64,000 nucleotides of DNA from Phascolomyces articulosus. Taxonomy: Eukaryota > Mucoromycota > Mucoromycetes > Mucorales > Lichtheimiaceae. Below, in pieces: positions 1 to 12,300 of the stretch. The translations under genes and the position numbers were made by a program. Each line of letters starts with the position of its first letter. Position 1 is the first letter of the stretch. Location of the stretch: positions 434,001-498,000 of the forward strand of contig JAIXMP010000015.1 in NCBI GenBank assembly GCA_025677815.1. The letters are read 5' to 3'. The notes beneath the pieces are model-generated. The model was not told the DNA's origin, did not search any database, and saw only the letters and a program-made list of their open reading frames with translations.

Positions 1-2089
1 TAGTGCACCACGATTACGCTATTTTTTTTTCAAAGTTTTATTATCATGAATACAGCATAAACTCTTTACTGGTCTTCGTTGTTATAAATCTAAAGTATCA
101 TCGTTGTGTCTTTTTATTGTGAGGCAAAAAGTCAGTGGTTTGTTATTATTATTCAATGCCTTCCGTTCCAATTTTTACTGTGTGTATTTGAAGGAGATTA
201 TTGTTGTTCCACCCATTCTAATGGCGAAATGGGGGAGGGGAGGGAGGATAACATTTTCCATTATTGCTTTTTCTTGTATAAACGAGAGGTATAGAGTGTA
301 TGTATATATATACAAAAAAGATTTGAAATAAAAATGATGATGACTTATCAATAATAGAAGTAGATCAAGTTGATATTACTTTCATCATACAATGTATTTA
401 TCTGTTCATGTTTTTATACCCTTATGCTTTGAATCAATTCAATAATGATAATAGCAGCAAAATATTCTTTGCCTTATCGCATAGAATCATGTAATAATTT
501 AACTCTAGAGATATATTAGAGCTGATCTCCCTTCATCCGATAAATGAGAAATAGTTTATAGTCAATAAAGAGATAAAAGAAAATTGAATGTAGTTTTTTA
601 AAAAAAGGCTATTATTACATCATAATGAACAGAGCTTTGATTTTGTATACAACTACTGGTATACTAATCCATCATCTCCAGTAGGGATGTTGCGCTGTTA
701 GAATATATGGAAAACCATCCCCATACATTCATCCAAGAAAATATGTGGATCGTATACTTGACCTGGATGTCGATTACCAAACATAAGGACCATATATCGG
801 TCGTGTGAACTAATGGTTGGTACAACCTATCAACATTTCTTGATTATGTTTTACATAGTACAGCATAATCCAATAGAGGGTAGCTTTTTGATAGTAACAG
901 ATTTATTTTTGATATTTGCTATAAGTCCTGTCTTCCAAAAACTGTTCCATACCCATACCATTTATATCAAAAATAATGAACTGTTGAATGTACATTAGAT
1001 ACCGTTATGATTGGTTTGAAACAACCAAATCGATAATCCTCTATACTCGTATTACATTGTAATAGTGAATGGAGCTAGAGAACCAGATGCTGTACGAAAT
1101 CGAGTAGCATCCACGACGGTTAGCGCTTACACCAAAAGCTTTGCTGTTCAAGCGGGAGCAGTTACTAATTGAACAATCGGCAAGCGCCACTTTTATCAGA
1201 AAATAGATACTGTCGAAAGTGGAACATAAGGCATTGCTTCCCATAGATCTAATATAGTGCATAATTAGAGATAGTTTTCAATTCGCTCCATATAGACTTC
1301 TCTGGAGATACCAATGATTCTATTGAGAGTTGATAAATTATATATCGATGGTAATAATACTTTTTTATAAGAAACTGGACTTGTAAGTTTCAGTGGATCG
1401 AACAAGGTTCTGATCAGCATGGTCATTTTTTTTAATAGATGTTTGTACTTGAAAAGAGATGTATGTACATATAAAATCAGCAATGCATACAGGCGTCGGT
1501 AAACGTTTGCTTCTTTATATACTTTTTTTTCTCCATTTCCTAATTTATAAGACAAACAAGAAAGAAATGAAAAACGTTGTGCATATTCAAAATAGGGTAT
1601 TCAAAGACATTTATATCAATTTACATATAATAGTATATGGCAACATTTGATACACATTAAGTTAACTTTTGTTATATATATAAGGTGGTGTGTTCCTCAG
1701 GGATCATTTTTACATAAAGTATAAACAAACTCATAGAAAGTACATAGACTGATTAATACCACTGATATCCAGGATATCCTAAGACAAAAGTTTTAGCAAG
1801 AAACAGAAACTGTATTGCTTCCCTTACCACACATTATTGTTTCTACCCGTCATAATGACTTTATTATACGTTCTTTTATCCAAATTTTCTTGAAATGAAA
1901 CCGAAAAAGACCATCATCATCATTATAAACATTCAACAGTGAAAAACAGACTTATTTATTAAAGAAAAAGGGGAAGTGTGTTATTTGTACAATAAAGAAG
2001 AGGGAGAGAGGGGAGAGAAGTGGGGATGAATATGTGCTTTTTTTTTTTGGAATATTTATATATATATGGATGTTTTTTTATTTTTATTT
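1..2089. other. AT-rich intergenic DNA with short decayed coding remnants
   Basis: No complete gene is visible. Two short stretches have protein-like composition. On the plus strand, about 1050-1166 reads openly for about 40 codons (VNGAREPDAVRNR followed by ASTTVSAYTKSFAVQAGA) and then stops. On the minus strand, about 690-810 reads HDRYMVLMFGNRHPGQVYD before a stop. Neither was assigned to a family and neither has an obvious start or flanking splice sites. They look like relics of a decayed gene or transposon. Confidence 0.4.
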
Positions 2090-2499
2090 TTACGACATTT
2101 GTCTTAGAGCATCTTCACCAAGACTATTACGTTCACGTTGTTTGTTAGGATCATGTTTTGGACCATTTAAAGTAGTCTCCCATAAGGCAGAACTACCAAA
2201 ACCATCATCAAATTTGGCACCCACAGGAGCAAATCCTGTAGCATCACCAGCTCGAACGCCTTGATTATCGGCCATTGATGTATGTAAGTATCCTGCCTTC
2301 ATTTTTTCCCATAAAGAGGGTCTTCGTTGTTGCTATTATATATATCAATCAAGTCATTTTTATCTATTAGTTTTTTGGATTTGTATATACTATAATTCTC
2401 ATCCTAAAATATTTTATTATTTACCGATGGTATTGAAGAAGATTGTTCCATATTGGACTTAGATTGTTGTTCTTGTTGAGATGTAATAATATTTTGCAT
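2090..2499 (-). CDS. Small unknown two-exon protein (105 aa) with RRPSLWEKM motif
   Basis: I do not recognise the family. Exon 1 (2499-2425) encodes 25 residues starting MQNIITSQQEQQSK. A 92-nt phase-0 intron (GTAAAT...ATAATAG, 2424-2333) is removed, and exon 2 (2332-2090) encodes 80 residues. The start of exon 2 reads QQRRPSLWEKMKAGYLHTS, which spans the RRxS-type basophilic kinase consensus (RRPS). The middle is Gly-rich (GDATGFAPVGAKFDDGFGSSALWE) and the end is basic then acidic (DPNKQRERNSLGEDALRQMS). No signal peptide, membrane segment or cysteine is present. Clean splice signals, an in-frame join and non-biased composition support a real gene. It could be a small stress- or spore-related hydrophilic protein, but that is a guess. 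Confidence 0.6.
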
Positions 2500-4378
2500 A
2501 TCAAGTATAAATTGAAAAAAAAAGAAAGAATTTGAATTAAAAAAATACGATTCACACGCCTTATTTATTAGAAGATGAGTGGGAAGATTACAAGTCACCT
2601 GTGTTGTTTATGAGTCTTTGTTGTATTTGAATGGAATGCGATGGGATAAAACCAAAAGAGCATATGACATGGGATTAGATTGGTCTAATTTTTGAGCATG
2701 AAATCATTTCTCGTTTTGCATGAATCTTTTTCTTTTAGTCTAATACAAGAGAGTTGCATTGACCAATGAAATGTTTTAATTTTGTTTAGTTTCCCCATGG
2801 TAAAAAAAAAACAAGCCTGTGAATAAGGATTCTGGGACCCAACACACCCAAACTTATCAAAAAGAGAGTGACATTTTTTAATCAATTCCGCGGATGAAAG
2901 TAATGGTATAAAAAAAAAGTATAAACCCACAAAAACAATCCCTTGTCACTGCCACCCATGCCTGCGATTTTTTTATATCATTATTATTGGGATCGTCTCG
3001 CAATAAAGAATAATAAAATATCATACGCAGATAGACTGCTATACATGGTATGACAATGAAACCGTCATGATCTGACAAGTATGTTCTATTTATTGTATTA
3101 TATAATATGAAATTGGATGAATCATTATATAAATAAAAAGATTATAATCACAAAACCTTTATGCTTCCATGGGATTTCCATATAGAGATTATAAAGATTC
3201 TTTAAAACATCGATCATAAAATCGTTCTGAATTATTAAATGTTAAAAACTAAAGGTTTAAAACGTTTTTTTCCCACATGTAGTAGGGTAATGATGACTGT
3301 GTCTGTTCATCATCATCGTCATCGTCATCACCCGAACAAAAAATGAGATTCATACACATGAGTTTCCCTATATATGTTAAGATATATTCATTCGAGAACA
3401 ATCATTGACTTACAAACCAAACATTAAGTATATCCATCATGACCCATTATCAAAAAATGTTGTGGTGTATAAAATTTCAAAGGGAAAATAAAAAGTGAGA
3501 TAGATTTGGTCCGTCATTCACAAAAATAAAGTTATTTTACTATAACTTCTTTTAGTTAAAATTATACTTATTAAAATACTAATAACGGTCATATACAATT
3601 TCTTTGGGGATAAATTTGTATACTTATTCTCAGTTTCTAAGATGAGAGGAAGAGCATCATAGTTCAAGTAAACGAACAATTATCATCACCATTGGTTATT
3701 TCCCAGGTGACAATTAATTTTAAAATTGCTATAGAATTATGAAACAGAAGGATATATATATAAGAATATATATATCTTAATACCGTGTTATTATCACAAG
3801 TGAATAAGTGACGAGGAGGGGGTGGTAATGAGTTTACCCGTCTTCTTCAAGATCTGTTGCTTTGGATTCAGGTTGCACTAGAAGGGGATTTTAAAACTTA
3901 ATAAAAAGGTGTTTTGTGTTGTTTGAAAAAAAAAAGCCAAGAAAAAAAAAAACTAACCATGGGAAATTCTAGCCACCCAAAAATCAAATATTTTTATTTA
4001 TTAAAAGATCAGAGCAACCAATCTTTTTAAATCCCAACGCCTCAGAAATTCTTAAGGTTCTACACCGGAGTACGCATATGCAAAAAAAAAAACCAAAAGC
4101 AGATGTCATTTTCTACTGTTATAGTAAATATTAGAAGTTGGTTGACGGTAACTTGTAGCTCCGCATGTTAGTATTTTCTACATGCTATTTCAATTATCGT
4201 CATAAGGCGGATCAACAAATAATGTGGTAAAGTGGTTCCGATTTTTATATATAAAAAGGAAGGGGAAAGAAGTTTATTATTCCTTTTCCTTTTTACTCTT
4301 TTTCCACTTTGAACGGCCTTATTCGTCTTACAAACAAACATCTCTCTCTCTCTATTTCTATAAATTTTTTTTATTCAC
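2500..4378. other. Intergenic region; nothing assignable
   Basis: AT-rich sequence with A/T homopolymers and a (CATCGT)-type microsatellite near 3308-3330. Minus-strand open stretches at 2685-3078 have no recognisable domain and no convincing start. The final ~150 bp, with a CT-rich tract at 4341-4356, is the likely promoter and leader of the casein kinase gene. Confidence 0.45.
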
Positions 4379-6164
4379 ATGGGAAATAATCATAGTTCTC
4401 ACCACCATAATAATAGTACGGAACGTCGTAATCATAGTTTTCACTTTGACATGCATCACCATACACCACGTAAACCTCAACCTATTCCAGATACTGTAGG
4501 AGGTCATTTTAAAGTTGGAGAACGTATTGGTGCAGGTAGTTTTGGTGTTCTTCATGAAGGTATTGTATCTTTCTTTCTTGTTTATTTATATACCTATAAA
4601 TCTTCTCTCTTTCTTTTTGGTATTCTCCAAACAACCAACAAGGGAATCCCTTCTTTTACATTAGGCATCGACACTGAAAACAACAAACCCATTGCCATCA
4701 AGTTTGAATGCGATCATACACGACAACCTCAATTATATGACGAACATCGTATTTATGAAATGTTGACAGGAGCACGTAAAGTAATTTAATAAGAATAAGG
4801 TTCTCCCTTCTCCTCCTTCCCTAGGATGGGGTTGACATTATTTGATAGACCGTGACGAAAGAGAGACTCATTTAAGATGGTGATTATTTTATCTATGATA
4901 GATGGATTTCCACAATCTTATTATTATGGACATGAAAATGGATATAATATTCTCGTCATGGATTTATTAGGTCCTAATTTGGATGAATTATTTAATCTAT
5001 GTGGACAACAATTTTCACCTAAAACTGTTTGTATGATTGCAAAAATAATGGTAAGCCAAAAAAAATAACTGGTTTGGAGGGGGGGAATGTTTATCTATGG
5101 GTGGATAAAAAAACAATAACAGAAGACCGAATGTACAGAGCAACCAGATTGAGAGTATATATTTTTATATTAACTCAAAAAAAATTGTTCCTATGTAATA
5201 GCTTCGATTATTACAAACAGTCCATGAACTAGGTTTGATTTATCGTGATGTCAAGCCCGATAACTTTTTGATTGGTCATGGTGGATGTAACGATAGCAAA
5301 GAAATTTATATGATCGATTTCGGCATGAGTAAACCTTACCGAGATCCACAAACAGGATGTCATATTCCTTTCCGAGAAAGAGGTTGCTTATCAGGCACTG
5401 CACGGTATATGAGTTTACATGCTCATGCTGGTGGAGGTATTATTTTATATTGATTATATTTTTTGTCGTGTGATCGATTCTGTGGTTTTTTTTGGAGCCA
5501 GGGTGACATTGGATGCATAATGGAATGTATGTGTGTGTGTGAATTAATAAGTATGGGGCTGACCTCCAAAAAAAAAATAGAACAATCCCGTCGAGATGAT
5601 CTAGAATCCATGGGTTATGTATTACTTTATCTTTTACGTGGTTCATTACCTTGGCAAGGTGTCAAAGCATCCACCGAAGAAAAGAAATATGAAAAAATTG
5701 AAGAAATTAAACATCGAACACCGATTGCTCAGCTCTGTGCTGGGTATCCAGGTAAAAAAAAAAAAAAAAAAACCTATTATTTTCTCGATTAGTTACTCTA
5801 GTGTGTTAACAAGAGTAATGCGAGTGTTGCATAGAGAATTAACCGTTTATCCTTATTATATATAGTGGAGTTTAGTATCTTTTTACATTATGTTCGAAAA
5901 TTAAAGTTTGATGAAGCACCAGACTATGATTTCTGCCAAGGTTTATTTGACAAAGGATTAAAACGAATTCATGCTAGTGATGATGGTATTTATGATTGGA
6001 TCTTATTGAATGATGGGAAAGGTTGGCAGGTACGTAAATATATAACTTTATTTCTAATGGAAGGGGGTTTACTATTATATATATCATTATTATTGATACG
6101 TTTTGTTATTATTATGAAATAGGCATCTGAACCGAAACCAAGTCCTTTGATGCTTACTTATTGA
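4379..6164 (+). CDS. Casein kinase I family Ser/Thr kinase (Cki1/Yck-like), 350 aa
   Basis: Seven exons: 4379-4559, 4665-4775, 4902-5050, 5202-5436, 5581-5751, 5866-6029, 6123-6164; total 1053 nt, frame intact. The Gly loop is GAGSFG from G51, the ATP-binding lysine is K73 (IAIKFE), the catalytic loop is YRDVKPDN with D163, and the metal-binding DFG has D186. CK1 signatures [19 protein letters not shown] and [10 protein letters not shown] are all present. The closest class by signature is the fungal Cki1/Yck group (GVYDW-type ending; here [11 protein letters not shown]). The N-terminus is His/Asn-rich ([12 protein letters not shown]). The protein ends soon after the kinase domain (PSPLMLTY), so the C-terminal Cys-Cys palmitoylation tail of yeast Yck1/2 is missing. 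MGNN at the start could be N-myristoylated. The second exon donor was set at 4776 (GTAAAG) because the alternative at 4781 breaks the frame. Confidence 0.93.
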
Positions 6165-6774
6165 AAGATAAGATCATCAAGTCATCATCATCATTATATT
6201 TATATATATATACTCCCTCTTTATTACAACAAACGAACATACCAATTCCTCTTATTTTGAAACACTATTCTTTTCTTTCATATAATCATCCAATCCAATC
6301 CTTCCCAAAGAATGGTTGTTTTCTATAATAGTTTAGTATAACGAAATGTCAGTATTCTATATTGATATTACTTTTTTTTAATCTTTTTAATTATTATTTT
6401 TCTTCTTATATGTAAAACTATATAAAAAAAACATGACATGTTTTATATATATAATATAAGGGTGAAACACACAGCATCATCATCATTACATACTAAATGA
6501 AGTAATCCTCTCTCTCTTTCTTGTTAAATGTTATTATACTCTTTTTTATAAACAGGTTATATATATATATATAGATAGATATATATAGATATTTTGTATA
6601 TGACACATTCTAATTTTTTTAGGTCTAAAAAAATGATTTATCCATAAATCGTTGTAATGGGCTTGATTGTGCTTCAGTCCACCTATAGATAAAATAATCC
6701 AATGAGTCAGTCAATACGAGAGATCAAAAAGGGTGAACTCCTATTACACCTTCTTGACAAATAAGTATATAAAC
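6165..6774. other. Convergent 3' region between CK1 and uS13m
   Basis: The plus-strand kinase and minus-strand ribosomal protein genes end toward each other here. The stretch is AT-rich with TATATA and GATA microsatellites at 6557-6595. No ORF of note is seen; it probably holds both 3' UTRs and poly(A) signals. Confidence 0.5.
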
Positions 6775-7290
6775 TCACATGCTGTAACCTCTTCGTTGGA
6801 CCCAACGACCGTTTTGTTTTTTAGCTGTCTTTGCATTATTTCGTGTTCGTTGACCACGTACAGGTAAACTCATAGCATGTCGTTTACCGATATAGTTATT
6901 GATATTACGATGATGCATGACATGTTCACGAATTTCACGTTTCAAGTCGGTTTCAATGGTCATGCTGGACAATTGGTTGGTCAAGTCGTTGATTTGTACT
7001 TCGGTTAATTCATGAACTTTGAGTGTGGTAGGGAACTTGAGTTTGTCACATAATTTAAGGGCTGTGGGTTCACCAATACCATAAAAGTATTGTAATGCTG
7101 TGCTATTTTATATATATATATATATATGTATATTTATTTACTGCCATTGTTATTATAAAAAAAAAGCTTGGAGAGAAAAATAATGTTTTCTTTCTTCTCC
7201 CCTTGGTGGTCCATATTCGTATATTTTTTTTTTCTGAATTTACCTGACGAGTTTACGATCGGGCAAATTAACACCAAGTAAATGAAGCAT
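6775..7290 (-). CDS. SWS2: Mitochondrial ribosomal small-subunit protein uS13m (Sws2-like), 124 aa
   Basis: Two exons: 7290-7244 (MLHLLGVNLPDRKL) and 7102-6775, joined in phase 2 over a 141-nt intron. The protein has the uS13 layout: an N-terminal LP-D-K segment, the helix-hairpin-helix region YFYGIGEPTALKLCDKL, the central TNQLSSMTIETDLKREI helix, and the C-terminal RHAMSLPVRGQRTRNNAKT tail that contacts rRNA. The RGQRTRNNAKTA signature, the short length and the absence of the long eukaryotic cytosolic uS13 (S18) N-terminus fit the mitochondrial form, as in yeast Sws2. No cleavable presequence is obvious. The gene is divergent from BUD23, so two ribosome-related genes share an upstream region. 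Confidence 0.9.
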
Positions 7291-7523
7291 AATGAAATAT
7301 TTATATATATATATTATATGGAGGACAGACAGGGCCTGAAATTCTTAGAGGTTGAATAGGTGAAATGTTTTCAAGCCACGAAAATTTGTGTTGCGTTGTC
7401 CAGTCACGATTTTTTGATAGGTTAATTTCATGCACACACACATTTTAGGGATTATCTCAACCTTTTTTTTTTCTACTACTATTTATTTTTCTTATATATA
7501 TATAAAATCAATTCCCATTCATA
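7291..7523. promoter_or_regulatory. Short divergent promoter between uS13m and BUD23
   Basis: Only 233 bp separate the two start codons, so both promoters and 5' leaders must lie here. It contains TATATATA tracts at both edges (7303-7315 and 7493-7504) around a GC-richer core. Shared control of two ribosome genes is an inference from spacing only. Confidence 0.55.
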
Positions 7524-8673
7524 ATGTCAAGACCCGAACATATCGCACCACCAGAAATTGTAAATGAATTTTTTTTCCAACGATTATTCATTTTTATTAA
7601 TCTTATGATCCATGCACTTAACTTTTTTTTTAATTGTATGTTTTTGTTGAATGGAATAAAATAGTTTTATGGTGATACAGAAGCAAGAAAATATACTGAC
7701 AAGTAAGTAGAATACTTCTTCCACTGGTCTTTTTTTCAACCTTTTTTCTTTATTGACATATATACAGTTCTCGTATAGCTTCAATTCAAGCAGAAATGGC
7801 CTATCGAGCATTAGAATTATTAAATTTACCTGAAGGACCTGCTTATTTATTGGATGTTGGATGTGGATCTGGATTAAGTGGTGAAATATTAGAAGAAGAA
7901 GGACATATTTGGGTAGGCATGGATATTGCTCCCTCCATGTTAGGTGAGTTCTTGAATGAGAAATGGGGATTCGATATATATATATTTAAAAAAAAACAAC
8001 ACTTCTTGAAAAAGAAACACCCAATAAATTAATCAAATCAAAAAAAAAAAATCAAAACTCAGACGTGGCTCAGGAACGGGATGCCGAAGGTGATTTATTT
8101 CTTCAAGATGCAGGTCAAGGAGTCGGTTTTCGACCAGGTACATTTGATGGAGCCATCAGTATTTCCGTCTTACAATGGCTCTGTAACGCCGACAAACAAA
8201 TCAACCGACCTAAAGCCCGCCTTCAACGATTTTTCTCCACCTTGTATGCATCTTTACGTAAAGGAGCACGTGCCATTTTTCAATTTTACCCGGAAAATGA
8301 TGATCAAATTCAATTGATTATTGATGTGGCCACGCGTTGTGGTTTTGAAGGTGGTCTTTTGATTGATTATCCCAATTCCAAAAAGGCCAAAAAATATTAT
8401 TTGTGTTTATTTGCTGGTCAACAAACAGGTGTACGCAATATCATGCCAAGTGCTTTGGGAGAGGATGGGGAATTACATCCTGATGAAGTCAAGGATTCTG
8501 TTCTATATGAAAATAAAAGACAAATTCAGAGACGTAGAAAGACCAGTGCAAGGAAATCAGTCAAGAATAAGGATTGGATTTTACATAAAAAACAAGTGGC
8601 AAGAGATCGTGGAGATAAACCTGTGGCAAGAGATTCTAAATTTACGGGTAGAAAGCGTAAAGTCAAGTTCTAA
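7524..8673 (+). CDS. BUD23: 18S rRNA (guanine-N7) methyltransferase Bud23, 286 aa
   Basis: Four exons: 7524-7559, 7665-7702, 7768-7943, 8063-8673; frame intact. The N-terminus MSRPEHIAPPEI/FYGDTEARKYT is the conserved Bud23/WBSCR22 opening. SAM-binding motif I is LLDVGCGSGLSG, followed by GMDIAPSML and the catalytic-domain block FDGAISISVLQWLCNAD. The C-terminus is the basic WBS_methylT extension (RRKTSARKSVKNKDWILHKK through TGRKRKVKF), which carries the nuclear/nucleolar signal and rRNA contacts. The family methylates G1575-equivalent of 18S rRNA in pre-40S particles together with Trm112. All hallmark segments are intact. Confidence 0.95.
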
Positions 8674-9319
8674 TTTTTGTATCTATAATAATAAATCCTC
8701 CTTTTATATAAATAGTCTTGTAATCATAGAGTCTAAACGTTAGTGCCATAAAGAACATGGCTTTAGTGTGTAGTAATAGTAAATAGTTTAGTTATAAAAA
8801 TAAGGGAAAATGTCCATTTATAGTGTTAAATTATGATCAAGATACCAGATTTGTACTAGATTTGGAGAGAAGGGAAAGGACCTGGATCATAATTACAGTT
8901 TAACGTTACTCCAACAAGCATTTAATCTCACTTTTTTGATGACCCGCTCTTTTCCTCTATTAAACTGGTTTAGAAAAAAACCTATTTTAATCTTGCTGGT
9001 GCTGTTGCTTCTTGTCAAAAAAAAAACTCTATTTTCATATATAATTATTTTATATTAACCTTTCAAATCCAAAACAACTTCTTCTTCCGTTTCTCTCTTT
9101 TTTTTTATCAAAAAGAAAAAAAAAAACCCCATCACCCTTTTTTTTCTCTTTTCTTTTTTTTTTCAACAAAAAAAAAACATCTCCCCTCATCCGCCATTCA
9201 CCTCCTCCTTTTTCCATTCCATTCCCTTTTTCTTGTCTTCATCCTATTCTATATATATATAATAATAATAAAAATAATAACACCCAGAGCATAGCTCAAA
9301 TAATACAACAACAGGAACC
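8674..9319. promoter_or_regulatory. BUD23 3' region and chitin synthase promoter
   Basis: After the BUD23 stop there is about 300 bp of AT-rich sequence, then a strongly pyrimidine-rich tract at about 9070-9250 (CTTCTTCC, CCTTTTTTTTCTC and similar). It ends in ATATATATA with an A-rich leader directly before the chitin synthase ATG. Such CT-tracts upstream of starts also occur at the casein kinase gene in this window. Confidence 0.5.
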
Positions 9320-12300
9320 ATGGGTAAACCCAAAAACAAACCACAAAATACAGCGGATCTTTCACAGTTATCATCACCGACCGAAGACTCCATCACCGCC
9401 ACCCTTCGAGTCCGCTATGAGAATGATACCATCTACACACGTATCAACGATGCCATCTTGGTCGCTTTGAATCCTTATAAAGATACACTGACATCTCATA
9501 CTTCACCCGAATATGTTACTGAATACAAGGAAATTCAAACCGAGGCACAATTAGAACAATTACCACCTCATTTGTATCAAATTGCCAATCAAGCTTATTT
9601 ACACATGAGAAGAACGGGTATTGATCAATCGATATTTCTCAGGTTCATATCCCATTTATTATTATTTTTATTATTATTATTCCAAAAAAAAAAAAACCAT
9701 ATAAATATTTCATTCTATCATGTCTTAAAAAGGAGGAAGAGGGGGTGGGGGAGTGGTGCGGGGGTGGGGATTGATATAAGAAAAGGACCCAGATTATCAA
9801 TTAAGGAAAAACAAAGATGATCCCAATATAATAATAGAACAGAGAGAGAGAGAGAGAAAGATAAACTAATTGGACTCCATCATTTTTTTTTAAAAAAATA
9901 GTGGTGAAACAGGAAGTGGTAAAACCGAAGCCAACAAATCTATCTTACAACATTTAATGGCCCTGAGTTGCCATAAAAAAGAAGCCAAGTTACAAAATCA
10001 AATCACAAATGCTCACTTGGTATTAGAAGCCTTTGGTCACGCACGAACAGGATTCAACGCTAATGCATCACGATTTGGAAAATACATGGAATTACAATTC
10101 AATGAACGAGGACGCATGTCGGGTGCCAAAACCCTGAATTATTTATTTGAAAAGAAACGGATTGTGAAACGTCCTTCCGGAGAAGGCAATTTCCACATGT
10201 TTTATTATCTCTTACAAGGTGCCTCGATCGAAGAAAAAGAAATTTTACAATTGACCACACCCAACGATTATCCTTATTTGCAACGGACACAGGGACCTGA
10301 TATTTTAATGAATCCAGAAAATGAAACTGAATCCTATTATGATGCTGTCAAGTTTGCTTTACGTTCCTTGGGCATTGGTAAACGACAACAGGCCCGTATC
10401 ATGCAATTGTTGGCATGTTTATTACATTTGGGTAATTTACAATTTGTTCAAGGCAATAGTTTGCAAGAAGCCCCTCTGGTGAAAAATCAAGAATTGTTGG
10501 ATTTATGTGCGGATTTCTTGGGTGTGGATCCTCAAGCCCTTTTGAATGTATTGACATACAAGACTCAAATGATTAAAAAAGATGTCACGACCGTGATTTT
10601 GGATGTGGAACAAGCAGGTGAACAACGGGATAGTTTGGTCGTAGTCCTTTATTCCTTGTTGTTTAGTTGGTTGGTGGAACAAATCAATGCTAAATTATGT
10701 AATGATACGATCCATAATGTCATTGGTATTCTCGATATGCCCGGGCCCTATACTTATTATTCACCACTCAATACCGGTACCTCTTCATTTGATCAATTTT
10801 GTGTCAATTTTGCTCATGAACGATTACATAATTACATGTTACGACAATTGTTTGAAACCGATGTGGGCGATTATCGTATGGATGGATTGGACAATATACC
10901 TGATGTGCCTTATTTCAACAATGCTGCCTGCGTGGAATTATTGGAACGACCGAAACATGGATTGCTGGATATCACCAATCATCATAGTAAATCCTCGTCG
11001 TCGAATAGTAATCGAGGCACTGATGCACACATGTTGGATACATTTTGCAAATACAATGGAGGTCATGATTCATTTGCTATCAAGACAGCTGATACAGGAG
11101 CAAGAATGTTTGCTATTCAACATTTTGGAGGTCAAGTCACATATAATCCCACAGGATTTCTTGAAAACAACAAGGATTCATTGAGTGCCGATTTCATTGC
11201 TTTGTTCCGTGGTAACAATGTGGATCAACCTGAATCCTACAATTCATTTATCGTCAACTTGTTTGCCGAAAGCAGTATTCAAACGGAATCTCATCCAAAA
11301 CAATCCGATGCTATTATGAATGCTCAACAATTGAATAAGCCTACACGGTCCCCCTCCATGCGACGATCTAAATCCACTCGACGTAATAAAAATCAAGGAG
11401 AAGAGGATGATGACGATGACGAAACTAAAACTGGTGCGAATCGATTACAACCGATTGAAGAAGAAAAAGAAGCATTAAAACAACAACATCAACAAGCGAC
11501 CAATACCAAAGTCTCGATGGTCTTGACACAGCTCAAGACTTCATTTGATGATCTTGTTACGACCTTGGATGAAACCACCCCTTGGTTCATTTTTTGTTTA
11601 CGACCGAGTGATGCAGTAGGTGCAGCCAATATGTTTGATCCTCAAAGGGTCAGGGCTCAAGTCCGTGCATTGGGACTACCACAGATTGCAGAACGCATGC
11701 ATGCAAGTTATACCATGTCTTATTTCCATGATGAATTTTGTGAACGTTATGCAGATACTTTACTTGCTGCAGGTGTACAACAGGATCGAGAACCTCGGGA
11801 ACAATGTGAAGCTATATCCGCTATTTTTGGTTGGTATGCTACCCAAGCGGCTATCGGTAATAGTCGGGTAAGTTTTTTTTTTTTTTTACTACTACTTTTT
11901 TTTTCTTGGCATGGTGATGATCCCCTTTGCTGTGTGTCGTTTTTTTGTTATATAAATAGTTATATATTCCCTTTATGATTTAGTATGTTTTTTTTACTCA
12001 CATGCTGTTAATATTTATAGATATTCTTGAGTGAAACCACATGGCGACATTTGGAAGATCAGCTTCGTTTATTAGAAAAAGATGAACAAAAACGATTAAA
12101 AGAAGAACAACGTATGATGCAAGATGATCCTTCTGCTATGGGTAAAGTAATCGAAACGCTTGTGTGTGCCCGTGTGTGTGTTTCTATTTATGTGTGGAAA
12201 GATGTCATCCTTGATAGATAGATATTAACTATGGATACGGCTTCATTAATATAGATGGATCAGAGTTTGGTGATCGTCGTACCATGGCTGCTCAATACGC

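Noticed and set aside
5097..5201. Alternative coding through the third intron of the casein kinase
   Set aside because: Stops occur in the kinase frame. The GTAAGC...AATAG intron joins MIAKIM to LRLLQTVHE exactly as in the CK1 family.
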